A DNA stretch of 64,000 nucleotides from Sphingomonas_D zeicaulis (lineage in GTDB: Bacteria > Pseudomonadota > Alphaproteobacteria > Sphingomonadales > Sphingomonadaceae). The stretch lies in contig NZ_JBNPXQ010000008.1 in assembly GCF_050433225.1 (NCBI RefSeq), forward strand, positions 1 to 64,000. The letters are read 5' to 3'. A program made the position numbers and the translations under genes. Under the pieces are notes generated by a model, which saw only the letters and a list, made by a program, of their open reading frames with translations, had not been told where the DNA came from and did not search any database. The first letter of the stretch is position 1; every line of letters starts with the position of its first letter. Shown piece by piece: positions 1 to 7,968 of the stretch.

Positions 1-52
1 GCGCCGATGGTACTATCGCTTAAGCGATGGAAGAGTAGGTCGTCGCCAGGCT
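1..52 (+). rRNA. rrf: 5S ribosomal RNA, 3' end only
   Basis: The first 52 bases match the 3' portion of an alphaproteobacterial 5S rRNA: the conserved helix around ggtactatcgc, the GAAGAGTAGGTCGTCGCC block and the closing strand GCCAGGC. The rest of the gene and the rrn operon lie left of the window. The 3' boundary is estimated and could be off by one or two bases. Confidence 0.85.
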
Positions 53-103
53 TTGAAGCCAGCGCAATCACAACGGTGCACCAGAACCCATTCACTTCCT
101 TAT

Positions 104-118
104 CCTCCTTTCAGGAGG
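104..118 (+). other. small hairpin between 5S rRNA and tRNA-fMet
   Basis: A perfect 5-bp inverted repeat (CCTCC / GGAGG) with a 5-nt loop lies between the 5S rRNA and the tRNA. No U-run follows it, so it is not a typical terminator. It may be a processing site in the primary rRNA transcript; that role is inferred from position only. Confidence 0.35.
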
Positions 119-129
119 TTCGACATTGG

Positions 130-206
<77 letters not shown>

Positions 207-222
207 ATGTCTCGAAGCAATT

Positions 223-252
223 AGCCGCCGGCCTCTCGCCGGCGGCTTTTTT
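223..252 (+). terminator. rho-independent terminator of the rrn operon
   Basis: A perfect 10-bp stem (AGCCGCCGGC / GCCGGCGGCT) with a 5-nt loop is followed by TTTTTT, 17 bases after the tRNA-fMet CCA end. It closes the rRNA-tRNA transcript. Confidence 0.93.
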
Positions 253-311
253 GTGTCTGCTGCCGGGACTATCGTCGCATCGCTGCGATTCTCCGCGAAA
301 GGCATGCGCCG

Positions 312-770
312 ATGAGCGACTTTCCCTCGACAGATCCCTGGGCCAACATGATGCGGCCGTGGGCCGAACTGGCGCTCGCGCCGCAGAAGCTCTGGCAGTC
401 GATCAACCAGGGCTGGAGCTTCGGCAACATCATCGTCAACGAACAGAATTCGAGCGCGCCGCAGACCGAACAGGCAATCCTCGCCCGCGAAAGCTATGGG
501 CGCCAGATCGGCAAGCTGCTCGACGCGGTGGATGCGCTGGTGGCGCTGCAGCCTGACTGCGGTGCCGGCACGAAGGCATTCACCGAGGTCAAGGATCTCA
601 AGCAACGGATCGATCGCGTAAAGGCGGACCTCGCCGTCCAGCGCATTTCCCAATTACGCAGCGATCTCGATCGTCTGCGCCGTTCGGAAGACCCGGAGGA
701 TCAGGAAGCCTATGCGGCGGCCTTGAACGCGCTGCGCGCGATGCTCGCCGACCCGCACGCGGGCCGCTGA
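312..770 (+). CDS. hypothetical protein, helical, 152 aa
   Basis: I do not recognise a named family. The 152-residue product is soluble, with no signal peptide. Its N-terminal third is rich in Trp and aromatic residues (WANMMRPW, LWQSINQGW), and its C-terminal half is charged and likely helical or coiled coil (about residues 90-140, Leu/Arg/Asp-rich heptads). Tryptophan-bearing amphipathic N termini of this kind occur in phasin-like and membrane-surface proteins, but that is only a resemblance. It is the first gene after the rrn terminator and lies 41 bp upstream of another small unknown gene on the same strand, so the two may be cotranscribed. GC-rich third positions support real coding. Confidence 0.75.
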   Translation: MSDFPSTDPWANMMRPWAELALAPQKLWQSINQGWSFGNIIVNEQNSSAPQTEQAILARESYGRQIGKLLDAVDALVALQPDCGAGTKAFTEVKDLKQRIDRVKADLAVQRISQLRSDLDRLRRSEDPEDQEAYAAALNALRAMLADPHAGR

Positions 771-811
771 TTGCATGACAGCCGGCCGCCAAGCCGCTAG
801 GAGGCTGGCGC

Positions 812-1090
812 ATGGATTTCGATCAGCTCCTCATCCGCTTCTTCGGAACCGCGGACATCACCGACCTCGAAGAGCCGGCGCTGCTCGCCGGCGTCGATCG
901 TCTGAGGCTCCAGTTCGGGCTGGAGCGTGACCGCGGTCGACGCTTCGCGCTCTGGTCGCTGATGTACCTGCTGGGCGTCGCCCCCGATCTCGACGTTGCA
1001 TTCGAAGAAGAGGAAGATCGCGAGGCCGCACGCGACTTCATGGACCAGGCCGAACGCGAGATGCGCGAGGAAGAAGGCGACGAGGACTGA
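812..1090 (+). CDS. hypothetical acidic protein, 92 aa
   Basis: The start is fixed by a near-perfect Shine-Dalgarno AGGAGG at 799-804, seven bases before the ATG. The 92-residue product is cytosolic. Its hydrophobic helical core (about residues 40-65) is followed by a strongly acidic tail of Glu and Asp. I recognise no functional domain. It lies 41 bp after the preceding unknown gene and ends 9 bp before a convergent sulfotransferase gene. The strong ribosome binding site makes it a confident gene, while function is unknown. Confidence 0.75.
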   Translation: MDFDQLLIRFFGTADITDLEEPALLAGVDRLRLQFGLERDRGRRFALWSLMYLLGVAPDLDVAFEEEEDREAARDFMDQAEREMREEEGDED

Positions 1091-1099
1091 ACCCCGGCG

Positions 1100-2317
1100 T
1101 CATCCCGCGGTCGCCGCGGCCAGCGCCGCATTGCGCTGCCTCTCCAGCCGCCGGTGCGGCACGCTGCGAACGTAGCGCTTCATGCGCCCCCGCACCTCCG
1201 CGTCGAAGCCGAGGCCGAGCAGCGGATAGATCCGCGCCATCTGCGTTTCCCAGTCCGCCTCCATTGCCGTGAAGTCGACCATCACCTGCGGCAGCCTGCA
1301 TGCGACGGTATCGGCTGCCATCCGCTCTTCGCGCAGCCGCACCTTGCGAGTCCATTCGGCGGTGATCCAGCCGCGATCGACGACCGACGACTGCAGCGCC
1401 ACCTGGTTACCCACCAGCGACACCGCCGACGCGATCGTCGCCGACTCGTCACGCCGGAGCAGGATCAGCCGGGCATCGGGAAAGGCGGCGGCGACCGCGG
1501 CGAGATCCTGGCTGAACTGCGGCGTCTTGAGGATCCACGGGCGATCGTCGCGCCGCACCCCGCGGCGCAGCCAGCGGATCGTCTGCACCATCCGGCGGAA
1601 GCTGGCGTAGACCGGCTGGCGATCCGTCGTTTCGCAATGCCGTGCGAAGAAGGGCACGCGCCACTGCGCCTCGAACGCGGAGCCGAAGATCGAAGGACTG
1701 TAGAAGCCGATTTCCTCATCCGGCTGCGCAATCCCGGTCGGATGGATCGCCGCGAACCCCGGGTTGAGCAGCCGCGCGCAGCTCAGCCCCGCAAAGGTGC
1801 GCAGCCGGCGGTCGTCCGGGCGCCCGCCCGGCCGGCGCGGTACCGGGTTCCAGCTTTCATAGAAGCGGGTGAAGTCGAGCCGCGGATCGCAGGCGAGCAG
1901 CCGCTGCATCCGCGTGCTGCCCGATCGCATCTGGCCGACGATGATGATCGGTGCCGGCAAGGGTGCTTCCAAGATCTCAGGATGCCGCCGCCACAGCGCC
2001 TCGGCGCGCAGCCGCGTGGCGAGCGCGGCGACGATCTGGCCATGCGCGATCGTGCGGCCAAGCGCGGTCAGCCGTGCGGTGCCCACCAACTCTTCACTCA
2101 GCAGCGTCAGCCGCCGCCGCCAGCCATCATCGAACCGCGCTTCCCAGGGCTGATGGGCAAAGGCCGGCCCAGCCGCCTTGCGCGCGGCAGCCTCAAGCGC
2201 ATCTGGATCGAGCGGCGGATCGGTTGCCAGCCCCTGTGCCCACAAGGTTTCGAGCAGCCGGTTGACCGCAGCGATGCGGCGTGAGGCGCGAACTGGTCCC
2301 GGTTGCGCTTCGGTCAT
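1100..2317 (-). CDS. sulfotransferase family protein
   Basis: This is a 405-residue member of the Sulfotransfer_3-type PAPS-dependent family, predicted to move a sulfonate group from 3'-phosphoadenylyl sulfate to an unknown acceptor. The N-terminal 120 residues form a helical extension. The 5'-phosphosulfate loop follows at about residues 124-134 (IIIVGQMRSGST), and a 3'-phosphate-binding element is likely around the later LILLRRDES stretch. No signal peptide is visible, so action is cytosolic. The ATG at 2317 follows no strong ribosome binding site. It is convergent with the 812-1090 gene. The acceptor cannot be inferred: such enzymes may modify glycans, lipids or small molecules. Confidence 0.88.
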   Translation of the reverse strand: MTEAQPGPVRASRRIAAVNRLLETLWAQGLATDPPLDPDALEAAARKAAGPAFAHQPWEARFDDGWRRRLTLLSEELVGTARLTALGRTIAHGQIVAALATRLRAEALWRRHPEILEAPLPAPIIIVGQMRSGSTRMQRLLACDPRLDFTRFYESWNPVPRRPGGRPDDRRLRTFAGLSCARLLNPGFAAIHPTGIAQPDEEIGFYSPSIFGSAFEAQWRVPFFARHCETTDRQPVYASFRRMVQTIRWLRRGVRRDDRPWILKTPQFSQDLAAVAAAFPDARLILLRRDESATIASAVSLVGNQVALQSSVVDRGWITAEWTRKVRLREERMAADTVACRLPQVMVDFTAMEADWETQMARIYPLLGLGFDAEVRGRMKRYVRSVPHRRLERQRNAALAAATAG

Positions 2318-2416
2318 TCAGCGGTGCCCCCTCGCTCGATCGTGGCCGCAGCGAATCCCGCGCGCCTGTATTTGTCAACTGCAGCCGGCCTGTGGGGTTG
2401 CGCCGCCTATCCTATG

Positions 2417-2638
2417 TTATTCTCGACGCCGGCGGCTTTCGCGCACCGCGGTCCCCACCAGCACGCTGGTCGACAGCAGGATGCAGGAGACCATCACGCC
2501 GATTGCGAGGATGCCGCCGCTCGTCACCCGCACGCTCGCCGCCATCCGCACATGATCGGTCGCGCGAGCCGCGAAGCGAGCATGCTGCCTTTCCTCAAGC
2601 AGCGCGCTGGTGGTGGCGGGCAGGGGCGTGGTCGGCAT
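2417..2638 (-). CDS. small single-pass membrane protein, hypothetical
   Basis: The 73-residue product has a charged helical N terminus (about residues 13-35, with a LLEERQHARFAAR stretch), one clear transmembrane segment (about residues 42-66) and a basic C-terminal end (RESRRRRE). This layout suggests a tail-anchored or N-in/C-in small membrane protein. No family is recognised. The ribosome binding site is weak and it stands alone, 99 bp upstream of the sulfotransferase start on the same strand, so it could be the first gene of that transcript. The credible hydrophobic segment is the main reason for calling it. Confidence 0.5.
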   Translation of the reverse strand: MPTTPLPATTSALLEERQHARFAARATDHVRMAASVRVTSGGILAIGVMVSCILLSTSVLVGTAVRESRRRRE

Positions 2639-2877
2639 CGCAAAAGTCTAGGTGATGTCGGTACATGACACAATCCAGCCGAAGGCCGTGCGCAGATTCC
2701 CCCGAAGCAGATGCGACGACAAACATGGCGGACGCTGTCGCGCATCTCGCCTGTTCTTGACACTCATCCGCGTCAGGATCATCCTCACACACGAAAATCT
2801 ACCGGCAACGGGCGGCCGGATTCGAACAGGATTGCGTAAGACAGAACCGTGAGGGTCGCTCCACCGGGGGATGGCTT

Positions 2878-4275
2878 ATGCGCATTTGCTCGATCCTGCT
2901 GCTACTCGCCGTCACGCTTGGCGCGTGCGCGCATCCGCGGCCCAGATTGCAAAGCTCGGTCGCGGTGCCCGCCACCCAGATCCAGGCGAGCAGCTTCGGC
3001 CATATGCCGGGGGAGAGCAGCCCGCCGCCCTCCGCCTTCGTCAACCGCATGGCCGAATCCGCGACGGACATGCCGCCCAACTGCGCCCAGCCGCGTTTCG
3101 CGGCGGCGGCGGGCCAGCGCTCTCCCTCGGCCGACCATCTCGTTCTCTCCGGCGGCAGCCTCAACGGCGCGTTCGGCGCGGGCTTCTTCCTGGGGCTGGA
3201 GGAAGCGGGCGCGCTGCCTGCGGAACCCCGCGTCGTCACCGGCGTCAGCACCGGCGCGCTGCAGGCGACCTTCCTGTTCCTCGCGCGCCAGCCGGTGCCG
3301 CAGGATCGCGACTATGCATGGCAGGGCGGCATCGCCACCGAGGAAGGCGGCGGCCTGCCCGCGCTGAAACCCAACAGCAGCAATATCGGCGATCTCGCGC
3401 TCGCTTATTCGATCCGGCGTGAGGCGGACATCCTGCGTCCGGCCCCGGGCGGCGGCATCGGCATGCTGATCAATGGCGCCAAGGGCAGCCTCGCGCCGCT
3501 GCGACACCGACTGATGGCGCTGATCAGCCCCGGCACAATCGAGGCGGTCGCGTTTCAGGCATGCCGCGGCCGTAAATTGCTCGTCGGCGTCACCGATGTC
3601 GACGATGGCTATGGCTATGCGCTCGACCTCACCTTGCTCGCGCTGCGCGCCTATGACGGCAACGCCACCGACAATCTCATGACCCTGGTGCGCAAGGCCT
3701 ATGTCGAATCGCTGATCGCCTCCTCCTCGGTGCCGGTCGGCGCCAAGCCGGTCACCTTGCGCATCCGCGATTTCGATCGGCCGTTGCTGGAGCAGCACCG
3801 CATCAACCTGTTCGTGGATGGCGGCGCGCGCTTCGGCGTGTTCCTGCAGGAATTGCAGGAGGCGCAGAGCGAGACGATGCGCCGCACCGCGCGGCCGGGC
3901 GCGGTGACAATGGTCGTCAACACCCGCCTCGCGATCCGCCCCTGGCACAGCGGCGATCTCACCGCGCCCAAGAAGGGCTGGCTGCTCACCACGCTGGGGC
4001 TGCGCACCGTCAGCATCCTCGAGAACCAGGTCTATCACCTGTCCGTCGCCACGATCGAGGGGCAGGCGCCCAATTTGCGCATGGCCTTCATCAGCAACCA
4101 GAACATCCCCGGCGGCGTCCAGCCCGACGACCATGTCTATCGCGGCACCAGTTGCACGGGCTGGCACGATCTGGACGAGGCGGAGCTCGATCCGGTCCAA
4201 TTCTTCCCGCGCTACATGGCCTGCCTGATCGATTATGGCCGCCACCGCGGCCGCCGCCAGGAATGGAACCGCTGA
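2878..4275 (+). CDS. patatin-like phospholipase lipoprotein
   Basis: This 465-residue protein begins with a lipoprotein signal whose lipobox LGAC gives Cys17 as the lipidated residue, so it should be anchored in the cell envelope. A patatin-type serine hydrolase domain follows. The nucleophile elbow is GVSTG (Ser124) and the catalytic Asp is in VDGGA (Asp314), giving the Ser-Asp dyad of the family. The oxyanion element reads SGGSLNG (91-97) instead of the usual GGGxRG. Predicted activity is lipid acyl hydrolysis; the true substrate is unknown. The start ATG is followed by a basic n-region and hydrophobic core, as expected. It lies 69 bp upstream of the symporter gene but has no obvious functional tie to it. 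Confidence 0.87.
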   Translation: MRICSILLLLAVTLGACAHPRPRLQSSVAVPATQIQASSFGHMPGESSPPPSAFVNRMAESATDMPPNCAQPRFAAAAGQRSPSADHLVLSGGSLNGAFGAGFFLGLEEAGALPAEPRVVTGVSTGALQATFLFLARQPVPQDRDYAWQGGIATEEGGGLPALKPNSSNIGDLALAYSIRREADILRPAPGGGIGMLINGAKGSLAPLRHRLMALISPGTIEAVAFQACRGRKLLVGVTDVDDGYGYALDLTLLALRAYDGNATDNLMTLVRKAYVESLIASSSVPVGAKPVTLRIRDFDRPLLEQHRINLFVDGGARFGVFLQELQEAQSETMRRTARPGAVTMVVNTRLAIRPWHSGDLTAPKKGWLLTTLGLRTVSILENQVYHLSVATIEGQAPNLRMAFISNQNIPGGVQPDDHVYRGTSCTGWHDLDEAELDPVQFFPRYMACLIDYGRHRGRRQEWNR

Positions 4276-4344
4276 GGCCTGGCCCTTCGCGTCGCCCAAG
4301 CAAAACTTCATTTCTCCTGTAACGCGGTCGACTATCTTGGGGCC

Positions 4345-5748
4345 ATGGGAAAACCAGGGTCGCCGCCGCACCACGCCGCCACAACGGAACAGAGCCTCAA
4401 CCCGTCGCGCCCCGCCGCACCTTTATGGAGCGGCTTCGGCATGCGCGTGCTGATCGGCATGGTGGTGGGGCTGCTGCTCGGCCTGCTGTGCACCCGGCTC
4501 GATCCGCAATCGGCCGCGGCTGAGGCGCTGGGCACCGCGCTGCAGCTCATCGGGCAGATCTTCGTCCAGCTTCTCAAGGCGCTGGTGCCGCCGCTGGTGT
4601 TCACCGCAATCGTCGCCTCGATCGCGTCGATCCGCGAACTCGGCAATGCCGGCCGGCTGGTCGCCAGCACCTTGCTGTGGTTCGCGCTGACCGCGCTGAT
4701 CGCCGTCTCGATCGGCATCGCGCTCGGCCTCATCCTCCAGCCCGGCCTGCACACCGGCGTGGAGGCGAGCGCCGCGGTCGCCCCCGCCACGCGCGGTGGC
4801 TGGCTCGATTTCCTGAAGGGCGTGGTGCCCACCAACCTGCTCGGCATCGGCGCCAGCACCACCTTGGCGGATGGCAAGGCGGCGACGACGGTGTCGTTCA
4901 ACGTGCTGCAGATCCTCGTCGCGGCGATCGCCGTGGGCGCGGCCGCGGTGAAGGTGGGGGAGAAGGGGGAGCCTTTCCTCGCCTTCAATGCCTCCGCCCT
5001 CGCCATCTTCCGCCGCCTGCTCAACTGGGTGATCGCGCTGACCCCGATCGGCACCGCCGCGCTGATCGGCAATGCCGTGGTGCGCTATGGCTGGTCGACG
5101 CTCGCCGCGCTCGGTACCTTTTCCGCCGCGATCTACATCGGCCTGCTGCTGGTGCTGCTGCTGGTCTATCCGCTGCTGCTGCTCGCCCACGGCCTCAGCC
5201 CGCGGCGCTTCTTCGCGGCGGCGTGGCCGGCGATCCAACTCGGTTTCGTCTCGCGCTCCTCGGTCGGCACCTTGCCGGTGACGGAGGCGGTCGTGGAAGA
5301 GCGGCTGGGCGTGCCGCGCGCCTATGCCGCCTTCGCGGTGCCGCTGGCGGCGACCACCAAGATGGATGGCTGCGCCGCGATCTATCCCGCGATTTCGGCG
5401 ATCTTCGTCGCACAATTCTTCGGCCTGCCGCTGGGCATCACCGATTATGGCCTGATCGTGCTGGTGGCGGTGCTGGGATCGGCGGCGACCGCGGGGCTGA
5501 CCGGCGCCACCGTGATGCTCACGCTGACATTGTCGACATTGGGCCTGCCGCTGGAAGGCGTCGGCCTGCTGCTGGCGATCGACCCGATCCTCGACATGGG
5601 GCGGACGGCGGTGAACGTCGCCGGCCAGGCGCTGGTCCCGGCGATCGTCGCGCGCCGTGCGGGCCTGCTCGATCCGGAGCGCTTCAACGCCGGAACCGGC
5701 GCCATCGACACGTTCGGGGCAGACAAGCCTGCATTGGCGGCGTCATGA
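4345..5748 (+). CDS. dicarboxylate/amino acid:cation symporter (SDF family)
   Basis: This 467-residue membrane protein of the DAACS/SDF family (DctA, GltP, SstT relatives) couples uptake of C4-dicarboxylates or acidic/neutral amino acids to Na+ or H+. About eight transmembrane helices and two re-entrant loops are visible. The first re-entrant loop carries SRSSVGTLP, the family's serine-rich motif, and the second half carries the conserved TTKMDG region and the IDPILDMGRTAVNV helix with its substrate-contacting Asp and Arg. The N terminus is long: the ATG at 4345 adds about 32 hydrophilic residues before the first helix, and an internal ATG at 4441 is an alternative start. Substrate cannot be told from sequence alone. 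Confidence 0.92.
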   Translation: MGKPGSPPHHAATTEQSLNPSRPAAPLWSGFGMRVLIGMVVGLLLGLLCTRLDPQSAAAEALGTALQLIGQIFVQLLKALVPPLVFTAIVASIASIRELGNAGRLVASTLLWFALTALIAVSIGIALGLILQPGLHTGVEASAAVAPATRGGWLDFLKGVVPTNLLGIGASTTLADGKAATTVSFNVLQILVAAIAVGAAAVKVGEKGEPFLAFNASALAIFRRLLNWVIALTPIGTAALIGNAVVRYGWSTLAALGTFSAAIYIGLLLVLLLVYPLLLLAHGLSPRRFFAAAWPAIQLGFVSRSSVGTLPVTEAVVEERLGVPRAYAAFAVPLAATTKMDGCAAIYPAISAIFVAQFFGLPLGITDYGLIVLVAVLGSAATAGLTGATVMLTLTLSTLGLPLEGVGLLLAIDPILDMGRTAVNVAGQALVPAIVARRAGLLDPERFNAGTGAIDTFGADKPALAAS

Positions 5749-5753
5749 TTTTT

Positions 5754-5779
5754 CTAGTATCTCACTAGGGAAATATTCC
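5754..5779 (+). promoter_or_regulatory. paired inverted repeats upstream of serine acetyltransferase
   Basis: Two dyads lie back to back in the 76-bp gap before the serine acetyltransferase gene: CTAGT-N5-ACTAG (5754-5768) and GGAA-N3-TTCC (5769-5779). The sequence is AT-rich against a GC-rich background, as expected for an operator or promoter. A cysteine- or Fe-S-responsive regulator is a reasonable guess from the target gene, but the sequence does not name one. Confidence 0.4.
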
Positions 5780-5824
5780 GGGTAATCATCCTGCGACCCC
5801 AAAGTCGCGTACCGAGGATGCCCG

Positions 5825-6751
5825 ATGACCGACCCGCTAGACGTGCCGCCGATCCAGTTTCCGCGAGATCTTTCGGTGGTTGTCGACGGCTTGAAAGCGG
5901 CGCGGATCGCCTGGCGGACGAGCCATGCCCGCCACGCCGAACGCGGCGTCGAATTCCCCTCGCGCCGGGTGCTCGCGCGGCTGCTGCGCGAACTGGGCGC
6001 GGCGTTGTTCCCGCTGCGGCTCGGCCCGCCGGAACTGACCGCGGGGAATGAGAATGCCTGGGTGGAAGCGACGCTCGAATCGACGCTGTCGCAGCTCGGC
6101 GCGCAGATCGCCATCGAACTCCGCCTCGAAAACCGCGCCCTCTCCGCCGAGGAAGAGGGGCTGGAAGTCGAGCGGATCATCGGCGCCTTCGCGGCCAGCC
6201 TGCCCGAGATCCGCCAGTTGCTCGATACCGACGTCCGCGCCGGATATGACAATGATCCCGCCGCGCAGAGCGTGGACGAGGTGCTGCTTTCCTACCCGTC
6301 GATCGCCGCGATCATCCATCACCGCCTCGCGCACCGGCTCTACACATTGGGCGCGCCGCTGACCGCGCGGGTGATCTCGGAGACCGCGCACGCCGAAACC
6401 GGCATAGACATCCACCCCGGCGCGCGCATCGGCCACAGCTTCTTCATCGATCACGGCACCGGCATCGTCATCGGCGAGACCGCGACCTTGGGCAACCGCG
6501 TGCGTGTCTACCAGGGCGTCACCTTGGGCGGCGAACCCCGCCGCCCCGGCGCCGCGCACGAGAAGGGCGAATTCCCCCGCCGCCACCCCGCGATCGGAGA
6601 CGATGTCGCGATCTTCGCCGGCGCCGTGCTGCTGGGCCCGATCACGATCGGCGAACGCTCGCGCATCGGCGCCAATGTCTGGCTGAGCCGCGATGTACCG
6701 CCCGACAGCGCGGTGGAGGCGGGGGAGCCGTGGATCCGCCCGCTGCTGTAA
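5825..6751 (+). CDS. epsC: serine O-acetyltransferase
   Basis: This enzyme transfers acetyl from acetyl-CoA to L-serine, giving O-acetylserine, the first committed step of cysteine synthesis in the cytosol. The 308-residue length matches the longer EpsC-type serine acetyltransferases. The N-terminal 160 residues are helical (oligomerisation domain). A left-handed beta-helix of hexapeptide repeats follows, including the characteristic DIHPGARIGHSFFIDHGTG and VYQGVTLGG blocks that carry the catalytic Asp/His pair. GAGG-type Shine-Dalgarno bases lie seven bases before the ATG at 5825. No sulfhydrylase gene is adjacent. Two inverted repeats at 5754-5779 may control it. It is convergent with the following methyltransferase gene. 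Confidence 0.94.
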   Translation: MTDPLDVPPIQFPRDLSVVVDGLKAARIAWRTSHARHAERGVEFPSRRVLARLLRELGAALFPLRLGPPELTAGNENAWVEATLESTLSQLGAQIAIELRLENRALSAEEEGLEVERIIGAFAASLPEIRQLLDTDVRAGYDNDPAAQSVDEVLLSYPSIAAIIHHRLAHRLYTLGAPLTARVISETAHAETGIDIHPGARIGHSFFIDHGTGIVIGETATLGNRVRVYQGVTLGGEPRRPGAAHEKGEFPRRHPAIGDDVAIFAGAVLLGPITIGERSRIGANVWLSRDVPPDSAVEAGEPWIRPLL

Positions 6752-6764
6752 GGCGCGCGCCACG

Positions 6765-7826
6765 CTACCGACGCGCGATGATCAACGCGCCCTTCTCCGC
6801 CGGCTGCAGCGTCTCCAGACGGCAATCGGCGAAGCCGGCCGCGCGCAGCATCGCGTGCAGTTCTGCGAAGGCATAGGTCCGGGTGCCGGTTTCGACCAGC
6901 AGGGTCAGCCGGAACGCCGCCTCGAACACATCCGGCGTCGTCTCGCGCGGATAGTCGTGGATGACCAGCACACCCCTCGGCCGCAGCACGCGCGCCAGAT
7001 GCGCGAAGATCCGCTGGTTCTCGTCCGGCCGCATGTTGTGCGCGACGCCAAGGTAGAGCGCGACGTCATAGCCGCTGCCCCAGTCGAGCGCGCGGATGTC
7101 CCCGGGCCGCGTCCGCACGCGATCGGCCAGCCCCGCCTGCGCGATGCGTCCTTCGGTCTCGCCCAGCGCGCTCTCCAGATCGACGATCACCGCGCTCATC
7201 CCGGGATAGGCCTGGCAGAAGCCGGCGGCATGGCAGCCATGCGATCCGCCCAGATCGAGCAGCCGCGCCGCCTTGTCCGGCAGCTCGACGCGGTCGAGTA
7301 GGTCGGGCAGCAAATGGCTGGCGAAGGCCTGCATGTAGCGTGAAAAGCGCGTCCCCAGCGCGGGCTCCGCGTCCATCCTGTCCCACAACGGGCGATCGGG
7401 CCCGCCGCGCGCCACCGCATCGGGCAGATCCTGCATGATCCGCCATGCGTCCATCGTCCAGTCGAGCCCGGCCCGATAATCGACCGCGCCGTGGCTGCTG
7501 AACCACTGCGTCATATGCGGCGCGTTGGCGACCATCCGCTGGTCGCGGCGCAGGTGGCCGATCGCGACGAGAAAATCGGTTAGGCGGACGACGGCTTCGG
7601 GATCGAGCCGCAACCGCGCCGCGAGATCGGCCGGGGTGCTGGGCCCGCCCGCCAGCGCTTCGAACAGGCCGAGCCGCCCCGCACTGGCGATCGCGCTTGC
7701 CGCCATCATCGGAATATAGGCCGCCATCATCGGCAGGCTGAGCCCACCCGCAACACCTCCCGGCAGCGCCGGAACCTCTCCGGCCCGAACGAGGGGAGGA
7801 TCTGACGGTAAAGCGTTGATGCTCAT
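6765..7826 (-). CDS. SAM-dependent O-methyltransferase, acetylserotonin-type
   Basis: This 353-residue protein has the two-part layout of family-2 O-methyltransferases (HIOMT/caffeate type). An N-terminal winged-helix dimerisation domain spans about residues 35-110. A Rossmann methyltransferase domain follows, with the SAM-binding LLDLGGSHG loop near residue 189, the acidic VIVDLES strand end, and a GDIRALDW loop. The final motif GVLVIHDYPR precedes a helical cap. Such enzymes methylate hydroxyl groups of small aromatic or polyketide-like molecules, but the substrate here is unknown. A 10-bp hairpin ends two bases before the ATG and encloses the only Shine-Dalgarno-like bases. The gene lies 142 bp downstream of a hydrolase gene on the same strand. 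Confidence 0.88.
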   Translation of the reverse strand: MSINALPSDPPLVRAGEVPALPGGVAGGLSLPMMAAYIPMMAASAIASAGRLGLFEALAGGPSTPADLAARLRLDPEAVVRLTDFLVAIGHLRRDQRMVANAPHMTQWFSSHGAVDYRAGLDWTMDAWRIMQDLPDAVARGGPDRPLWDRMDAEPALGTRFSRYMQAFASHLLPDLLDRVELPDKAARLLDLGGSHGCHAAGFCQAYPGMSAVIVDLESALGETEGRIAQAGLADRVRTRPGDIRALDWGSGYDVALYLGVAHNMRPDENQRIFAHLARVLRPRGVLVIHDYPRETTPDVFEAAFRLTLLVETGTRTYAFAELHAMLRAAGFADCRLETLQPAEKGALIIARR

Positions 7827-7828
7827 GG

Positions 7829-7862
7829 CTCTCTGCCGACGATGGATGGAGCCGGCAGAGAG
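7829..7862 (-). promoter_or_regulatory. start-proximal hairpin of the methyltransferase gene
   Basis: On the coding strand a perfect 10-bp stem (CTCTCTGCCG / CGGCAGAGAG) with a 14-nt loop ends two bases before the methyltransferase ATG at 7826. The purine run GAGAG in its 3' arm is the only ribosome-binding candidate, so folding would hide it. The same dyad could also be a DNA operator. Either role is inference. Confidence 0.55.
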
Positions 7863-7968
7863 AGGCCGGCGCGGCTACCGGGCCATGCCAGCGCGCGCGA
7901 CAAGAATTGCACCCGCAACAGTAGGGCGGCGGGGAAGGGCAGGGCGATGCCGCGAAGCGGCCCGCGCC

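Noticed and set aside
2902..4374. 490-codon minus-strand frame opposite the patatin gene
   Set aside because: Shadow frame; the plus strand carries lipobox, catalytic Ser and Asp motifs.
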